Shown here: piece after piece, positions 6,346-10,211 of the stretch
Layout of the letters: every line of letters begins with the position of its first letter
Numbering within the stretch: the stretch's first letter is position 1
Assembly: GCA_900767495.1 (NCBI GenBank)
Contig: CAAFZH010000015.1
Coordinates: 1-10,211 of the forward strand
Direction of reading: 5' to 3'
DNA: 10,211 nucleotides
Source: Clostridia bacterium
Lineage (GTDB): Bacteria > Bacillota > Clostridia > Christensenellales > Borkfalkiaceae
Program-made: the position numbers and the translations under genes
Notes under the pieces: generated by a model
Seen by the model: only the letters and a program-made list of their open reading frames with translations
What the model was told of the DNA's origin: nothing
The model's database searches: none

Positions 6346-7115
6346 ACGGCGTTTGCCTCCGCGGAAAGTTCTTCTTCCGTTGCAACGCAAAGCGAGCGCG
6401 AGCAAAGCAGACCTATCGAAACGAGAACCTTGCCGAGTGCCTCGATAAACGCTCTGTCGGTATACTTTGCGGCTACGCTCATAGCCACGTCGCTTACTCT
6501 TGCGGCGAAAAACCTTTTAATCGCGCCCGACTTTTTAACTTCGGTTTCGTTGCCCGAATTACGGTAAATAGCCGAAAAGACGTCGGAAATGCGCAAATCT
6601 TTGGGACTTTTAGCGTCCGTACCGACGTATTTTCTTACGAAAGGATATATAAGTTTCACGCCGAACGCGTCGAGTACGTCCTCGAAAGACGACTGCAAAT
6701 CGTCGGCGATACGCTCGACGAAAGCAATACCTTCGTAAGCGGTGAAAACGAGGGGAATTTGCAATCCGTTTTTTAAATAGCCGCCAATCGGCATCACTTC
6801 GTAACCCTTATAATCGTCGCCGAAATAGCGGGTGAAAATTTCTTCCGCCGAGCAAGCCGCCGTTTCGGCAAGCAGATTTATTTTGCGTTTAAAATCGTTG
6901 CCCGTGTGCGCGGATATAAATTTTTCGACGGCTTTTTCCGCAATATCGTCGATATTAAGTTGTTCGGCAGGTTTTATCGGCTTGACTTTTGCGTGCGAAA
7001 TCGCAGCGTACACGGCGAAAAATATCAAAAATCCCACGACCGCTCCGCCCGCGAAAAACGCGAAAGTCAGGCTTTGATTTTTTAGTTGACCTGCCAGATA
7101 TTCAAAAAACTTCAT
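6342..7115 (-). CDS. Uncharacterised single-pass membrane protein, third gene of transport operon
   Basis: I do not recognise this 257-residue protein. A hydrophobic helix at about 17-40 (LTFAFFAGGAVVGFLIFFAVYAA) is followed by a basic, Pro-containing linker (HAKVKPIKP). The rest looks like a mostly helical soluble domain, with AEKAVEKFISAHTGND (59-74), FTRYFGDDYKGYEV (94-107) and GVKLIYPFVRKYVG (152-165). It starts inside the end of the MATE gene (14-nt overlap) with GAGG about 10 nt before its ATG, and its stop overlaps the next start by ATGA. It shares a plan with the next gene: an N-terminal anchor, a charged linker and a helical domain of similar size. I see no convincing residue-by-residue similarity between the two. 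The tight coupling suggests they work together, perhaps as a hetero-complex at the membrane. The role is unknown. Confidence 0.84.
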   Translation of the reverse strand: MKFFEYLAGQLKNQSLTFAFFAGGAVVGFLIFFAVYAAISHAKVKPIKPAEQLNIDDIAEKAVEKFISAHTGNDFKRKINLLAETAACSAEEIFTRYFGDDYKGYEVMPIGGYLKNGLQIPLVFTAYEGIAFVERIADDLQSSFEDVLDAFGVKLIYPFVRKYVGTDAKSPKDLRISDVFSAIYRNSGNETEVKKSGAIKRFFAARVSDVAMSVAAKYTDRAFIEALGKVLVSIGLLCSRSLCVATEEELSAEANAV

Positions 7116-8469
7116 TCTCGCTTTTCCTCAGTAGTTTTAATACGGGTACGGTAATCGGCACGGCTATGATAAAAGTTATCAGATCCGCAACCGCCTGCGC
7201 CGCGACGAGTCCGTTCGCGCCGAATATATACCCCGCGACGAACACCGCGGGTATAAACGCCACCCCCTGACGAGTTACCGCAAGAGTAGTCGCCCGCACG
7301 ACTTTGCCTATGTTCTGCAACAACATACTCGAAACCGTTATCCAGGGCGATAAGGCGAAAAACGCACATTGCGCCCTGAAAGCCGCCGCCGAATATTCCG
7401 CCACTTTGTCATCCACCGTGAACGCCGCCGTTACGGGCTTTGCGAATACGATGCCAAAAGCCGTAACGACCGCCGCGAAAGCCGTGGTACAACAAAGCGT
7501 AAAGCAAAACCCGCGCAGTACCCGCTTATAATTTTTCGCGCCGTAATTAAATCCGCATACGGGTTGAAACCCCTGCCCGAAACCGAGTATGATCGAATTG
7601 CAAAAGCCTGTTATTTTCGTAACGTTGCCCAGCGCGCCTATCATTGCGTCGGCGTTTGCGCCGAGCACGTCTTTACAGACGAAATTAACGCAGACCGTTG
7701 CTATGCCCGAAACGCTTTGCCTGCCGAGCGAAGGAAGTCCGCCGCCCGCAATAACTTTGAAATAGAATTTTTTAAACTGAAAATTTTTGAGTTTAAGCCG
7801 CAGATTGCCGCCGAAAAACGTTCCCGAAAGGAGCAGACAAAACGAGCAGAGTTGGCTTATTGCCGTGGCGAGTCCCGCGCCGCCCGTACCCATACCGAGC
7901 ACGGTAACGAACACGGCGTCGAGTCCTATGTTTATAACCCCGCCCGAAACGAGCGCGATCATAGCGTAAAGCGCGCTGCCCTGAAAGCGAAGTTGATTGT
8001 TGAGCGTAAGCGACGCCGTCATATACGGCGTACCGAGGAGTATCCATATAAGATATTCCCTCGCGTAAGGGCGTATCGTTTCGGTCGAACCGAGCATAGT
8101 TATGAGCGGATCTGTAAAGATAAGCCCCAAAACCATAATAAAAAAACCGAACGCAAGCGACGAGAAAAAACCCGTAGCCGCCATTTTTTCGGCCTCCTCG
8201 CGGTTTTGCTCTCCGAGTTTAAGCGATACGTAGTTGCCGGAACCGTGTCCGAAAAAATACCCGAAAGCCTGAATAATCGCCATATAGGAGAATATTACGC
8301 TTATCGCGCCCGACGCGGACGCGTTTATTTGTCCTACGAAAAACGCGTCCGCCATATTGTACAGCGTGCTTATAAGCATAGAAAGCACCGTAGGCACGGC
8401 AAGCCGCAATATAAGTTCAGATACGGGGTCGCCCGTAAGTCGCTCGAATTTAGTGTGAGTTTCGTTCAT
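7102..8469 (-). CDS. MATE-family efflux protein (MepA-like branch)
   Basis: A 12-helix transporter of 455 residues, a normal length for the multidrug and toxic compound extrusion family. These proteins export organic cations and other compounds using a Na+ or H+ gradient. The N-terminus has the family opening LTGDPVSELILRLAVPTVLSM and, in TM1, NMADAFFVG (38-46) with a conserved Asp41. A loop with GHGSGNYVSLKLGEQNREEAEK follows (about 74-95). The second half repeats the pattern, with GFGQGFQPVCGFNYGAKNYKRV as a hallmark of the MepA/NorM-like group. The ATG at 8469 is preferred to an in-frame ATG at 8514. The shorter form starts with the usual polar N-terminus, 2 nt after the stop of the permease gene, and the longer one has no ribosome binding site. 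The GGCGGCG inside the end of the permease gene may serve as a weak site. Second gene of a four-gene operon. Confidence 0.95.
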   Translation of the reverse strand: MNETHTKFERLTGDPVSELILRLAVPTVLSMLISTLYNMADAFFVGQINASASGAISVIFSYMAIIQAFGYFFGHGSGNYVSLKLGEQNREEAEKMAATGFFSSLAFGFFIMVLGLIFTDPLITMLGSTETIRPYAREYLIWILLGTPYMTASLTLNNQLRFQGSALYAMIALVSGGVINIGLDAVFVTVLGMGTGGAGLATAISQLCSFCLLLSGTFFGGNLRLKLKNFQFKKFYFKVIAGGGLPSLGRQSVSGIATVCVNFVCKDVLGANADAMIGALGNVTKITGFCNSIILGFGQGFQPVCGFNYGAKNYKRVLRGFCFTLCCTTAFAAVVTAFGIVFAKPVTAAFTVDDKVAEYSAAAFRAQCAFFALSPWITVSSMLLQNIGKVVRATTLAVTRQGVAFIPAVFVAGYIFGANGLVAAQAVADLITFIIAVPITVPVLKLLRKSENEVF

Positions 8470-8471
8470 AT

Positions 8472-9374
8472 TCAAAAAATCGCCGCCATTATAAATTGAG
8501 TAACAAGTCCGCATACCGCGCCGAGCGCGTAAAGGCTTATCAATATTATAATATTCCGTTTGATTTTTTTGGTATTACGGAACAGCACGGCAAGACCCAC
8601 GCCCGCGTTGGGGATAAGCCCCGCGAGCAACGCTCCGAACGAAATTCCGCCCTGAACAAAAGTAGTGGTTATTACTACGGAAGAGGCGCAGTTGGGTATA
8701 AGACCTATCGCCGCGGTTACGAAACTTTCCCACCAGCCGCCGCCGACAACGGTTATGCCCAGCAGACCGTTTTCGCCGAACAAAAGCCCGAATACGAACG
8801 AAACGATGAATATAAACAAAAAGGTTTGCGCGGCGTGCCAGAGCGGAACGAGCAGATAACGCTCGGCAAAAGCCTTTTTTGATTTTTCGCCGTCTTTGAC
8901 TTCCACGTGGTCGTGGCAATGCGCGCAAATGTCCTCGTGGTCGAGTTCTTCGTCGCTTTCATTCTCGTGAGTTTCCTTATTTTTGCAAAACGCGTTTACG
9001 ATAAGTCCGAGCAGGGTCGCTATTAAAAACTTCAACCCGAGCAGGGGCAAAAGATAAAGTCTTTTATCGCTTGCGAGTAAGATGGAAAAAGCCTCGTCGC
9101 TCGTCGCCACGAACACGCTTAAAAGCGTACCGAGCGCGATAAGTCCTTTTTCGTAAAGTTTTGCCGACATCACGCTCACGCCGCATTGCGGAAACACGCC
9201 CGCAAGCGCGCCGAACACGGGCGCGGCTTTGCCGTTAAGCAATTTACCCCGCTTTTCAAACGCCACCCGCCTTTCAATCAATTCTATTATTATATAAGTA
9301 ACGAATATGAGCGGCAGCATTTTTAACGAGTCTATTAAACTATCGAGGAATATTTCGCCAATCTTTTCAAACAT
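8472..9374 (-). CDS. ArsP_2-type (DUF2899) metal permease, probable heavy-metal or manganese exporter
   Basis: A 300-residue membrane protein with about ten predicted helices in two halves. Each half carries the same kind of signature: GVFPQCGVSVMSAKLYEKG (59-77), followed by GTLLSVFVATSDEA, and GLIPNCASSVV (224-234), followed by GALLAGLIPNAG. This internal duplication with P-Q/N-C motifs is typical of the family known as ArsP_2, a putative 10-TM heavy-metal exporter that some annotations call a putative manganese transporter. Between the halves is an acidic loop rich in metal ligands: His136, His146, Cys150, His152, Cys153, His154 and His156, which could bind a soft or transition metal. The ATG at 9374 follows a near-consensus promoter at very short distance, with AGG 6 nt before it. 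It is the first gene of the operon with MATE and two unknown genes. The metal specificity is not visible. Confidence 0.85.
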   Translation of the reverse strand: MFEKIGEIFLDSLIDSLKMLPLIFVTYIIIELIERRVAFEKRGKLLNGKAAPVFGALAGVFPQCGVSVMSAKLYEKGLIALGTLLSVFVATSDEAFSILLASDKRLYLLPLLGLKFLIATLLGLIVNAFCKNKETHENESDEELDHEDICAHCHDHVEVKDGEKSKKAFAERYLLVPLWHAAQTFLFIFIVSFVFGLLFGENGLLGITVVGGGWWESFVTAAIGLIPNCASSVVITTTFVQGGISFGALLAGLIPNAGVGLAVLFRNTKKIKRNIIILISLYALGAVCGLVTQFIMAAIF

Positions 9375-9385
9375 AATCGCCTATA

Positions 9386-9414
9386 ATTATACATACATTT
9401 GCAAATTTAATCAA
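9386..9414 (-). promoter_or_regulatory. Promoter of the transport operon with an internal palindrome
   Basis: On the minus strand TTGATT (9414-9409), a 17-bp spacer and a perfect TATAAT (9391-9386) form a near-consensus promoter. The perfect palindrome ATTTGCAAAT (9406-9397) fills most of the spacer and is a candidate operator, for instance for a metal-sensing repressor. The expected start is around 9379-9382, only 5-8 nt before the ATG at 9374, so the mRNA would be almost leaderless. Confidence 0.75.
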
Positions 9415-9420
9415 ACGATT

Positions 9421-9468
9421 TTAATAAAAAATCCGAAAGTCGGGGTAAAAAATACCCCGACTTTCGGA
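9421..9468 (-). terminator. Strong intrinsic terminator upstream of the transport operon
   Basis: TCCGAAAGTCGGGGTA (9432-9447) and TACCCCGACTTTCGGA (9453-9468) form a perfect 16-bp stem with a 5-nt loop. On the minus strand the tail is TTTTTTATTAA. It ends whatever transcript crosses 9470-9691, and it lies just upstream of the -35 box of the next promoter, so it isolates the transport operon from the gene above. It is not between promoter and gene, so it is not a riboswitch-type attenuator for the permease. Confidence 0.93.
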
Positions 9469-9469
9469 A

Positions 9470-9691
9470 CAATGGAGAAATAATTGAAACAAGAAAAAAC
9501 CTGTGAGTGAGTAATTTTATACTTCCGCGCCGTTAACTTGGAAATGCCTACATTGTACACCCTGCGTGTGTTTACAGTATGAAATACGGTAATAAAGTAA
9601 GTGAAATTTTTTCAGCCGTAATTAACGCCTTATAATTATTGCCGCTTTTCAGCCGTTTAAACCGCGATTTATCAATATTTTTTTTCGCGAC
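9470..9691 (-). other. Noncoding block between the GlcG/HbpS gene and the strong terminator; possible small RNA or long 3' UTR
   Basis: No credible reading frame is present on either strand. The longest small frame I found is an 18-codon one on the plus strand (9579-9635) with no ribosome binding site. On the minus strand several pairings are possible: GTAAACAC with GTGTAC (two-base bulge) around a 7-nt loop at about 9578-9555, ATTTCC with GGAAGT near 9545-9521, and CGTTAATT (9627-9620) with AAGTTAACG at about 9540-9532 enclosing both. The 11-mer ACGGCTGAAAA occurs twice (9656-9646 and 9619-9609). I looked for the conserved cores of yybP-ykoY, T-box, SRP, tmRNA and common riboswitches and saw none. 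No clear promoter was found within it, so it may be the 3' UTR of the upstream gene. Confidence 0.35.
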
Positions 9692-10138
9692 TTAATAATT
9701 TTCCGCGGCAAAACGCGCAAAAGCGTCGTCCTCGACCGCCGTTCCGCCGCTTACGCCCACGCCGCCTATTAAAACGCCGTTTTTGTATATCGGCTCGCCG
9801 CCTGCCAGTATAAGCAAACTTTGTTCGCGCTGCAGACCTTCGAGCGAACCGCCCTCGCGCACTTCCTTTACGAGCGCGGCGGTACTCGCTTTAACGGCCA
9901 CGGCGGTATAGGCTTTTTTAAGCGCGACGTCGAAACTTACCAAAAACGCGCCGTCCATAACCTCGACGAGTACGGGGCGACCTTGTTCGTTCACCACCGC
10001 CACCACGACTTTTTTGCCTTGGCTCTGCGCCCTTGCCATTACTTTTTCGGCAAGTTTTTTTGCGCCGTCGAGCGTTACGCGCGTTTCGCTTTGCACGCTC
10101 TTTATTACGTTTTGCACAATCTTATCTATATCGTTCAT
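9692..10138 (-). CDS. GlcG/HbpS-family protein (haem-degrading domain, formerly DUF336)
   Basis: A soluble protein of 148 residues that matches the GlcG/HbpS family over its whole length. The core runs from LDGAKKLAEKVMARAQ (23-38), through a beta strand VVVAVVNEQGRPVLVEVMDGA (44-64) and ALKKAYTAVAVKAST (72-86), to the conserved LAGGEPIY (111-118) and GVLIGGVGVSGG (121-132) near the end. Family members include HbpS, which binds haem and iron, the C-terminal domain of PduO, and GlcG of glycolate operons. The exact function here is open, and without neighbours from a pathway I cannot narrow it. I chose the ATG at 10138 over a TTG three codons upstream. Neither has a visible ribosome binding site, because the leader is AT-rich without a GGAG. 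The gene is followed by about 220 nt without a gene before the next terminator. Confidence 0.92.
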   Translation of the reverse strand: MNDIDKIVQNVIKSVQSETRVTLDGAKKLAEKVMARAQSQGKKVVVAVVNEQGRPVLVEVMDGAFLVSFDVALKKAYTAVAVKASTAALVKEVREGGSLEGLQREQSLLILAGGEPIYKNGVLIGGVGVSGGTAVEDDAFARFAAENY

Positions 10139-10211
10139 AATTTTCAATTTAAAAATTTATAAAAGTCAATACGCTCTTAATGCCCTATCGCCATATTGAG
10201 CGTCAGCGAAA
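10139..10211. other. AT-rich leader of the GlcG/HbpS gene, nothing further assigned
   Basis: This end of the window holds an AT-rich stretch next to the start codon and an inverted repeat ACGCTC (10171-10176) / GAGCGT (10198-10203) with a 21-nt spacer. On the minus strand a TTGACT occurs at about 10170-10165, but it has no -10 box at proper spacing before the gene. I see no gene here. Confidence 0.4.

Noticed and set aside
6346..6405. Longer version of the last operon gene starting at an ATG at 6405
   Set aside because: The extra 20 residues are Arg-rich and lie inside the preceding gene. The internal ATG at 6345 has GGAGG and an ATGA overlap and begins with the membrane helix.
7369..8499. 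Plus-strand open frame of 376 codons opposite the MATE gene
   Set aside because: The translation is rich in Arg, Lys, Tyr and Ala, with no membrane helices or known motifs, and lies fully antisense to a well-supported MATE gene. It is a shadow caused by codon bias.
8470..8514. Longer MATE protein starting at 8514
   Set aside because: There is no ribosome binding site before that ATG and the extra 15 residues overlap the permease. The ATG at 8469, 2 nt after the permease stop, gives the normal MATE N-terminus.
9375..9691. yybP-ykoY manganese riboswitch in front of the permease
   Set aside because: This was expected because some relatives of the permease are linked to manganese, but no GGGGAGUA-type core was found, and the promoter at 9386-9414 lies downstream of the whole block, so the leader is too short for a riboswitch.
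10171..10203. Inverted repeat ACGCTC/GAGCGT as a terminator of an upstream gene
   Set aside because: Only 6-bp arms with a 21-nt loop and no clear T-tract directly after the stem; too weak without the upstream sequence.

Overview
The window carries nine protein genes, all on the minus strand. The gene set suggests an anaerobic Gram-positive of the Clostridia type: an oxygen-sensitive class III ribonucleotide reductase with its activase, AGGAG-type ribosome binding sites, tightly overlapping operons and U-tailed intrinsic terminators. The codon style (many GCG, TCG, CGC and TTT/AAA codons) fits uncultured gut Clostridia, but this placement is an inference and no rRNA or marker gene in the window fixes it.

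Read in the direction of transcription (high to low coordinates), the layout is as follows. (1) 10138-9692: a GlcG/HbpS-family protein. (2) 9691-9421: a long stretch without a gene that ends in a perfect 16-bp intrinsic terminator. It may be a long 3' UTR or an independent small RNA. (3) 9374-5632: a four-gene operon with its own near-consensus promoter and terminator. It encodes an ArsP_2-type metal permease with a His/Cys-rich loop, a MATE efflux protein and two unrecognised single-pass membrane proteins, joined by a 2-nt gap, a 14-nt overlap and an ATGA overlap. (4) 5540-5478: the nrdD promoter, decorated with three tandem perfect palindromes at equal spacing. (5) 5443-2745: nrdD-nrdG, overlapping by one base. 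(6) 2649-1125: promoter, an EamA/DMT-type transporter, dut and an intrinsic terminator. (7) 1097-1: promoter, a 5'-end hairpin and the N-terminal 336 residues of a secreted protein that runs off the window.

Two functional themes are clear. nrdDG makes dNTPs without oxygen and dut removes dUTP, although they lie in separate transcription units. The four-gene block is a membrane-transport operon, probably for export of a metal and of organic compounds, and its last two genes have no function I can assign.

No complete new system such as a defence island, CRISPR array or mobile element is visible. The most unusual parts are the triple palindrome at the nrdD promoter, the noncoding block between 9421 and 9691, the near-leaderless promoter of the transport operon and the two unknown genes inside that operon.
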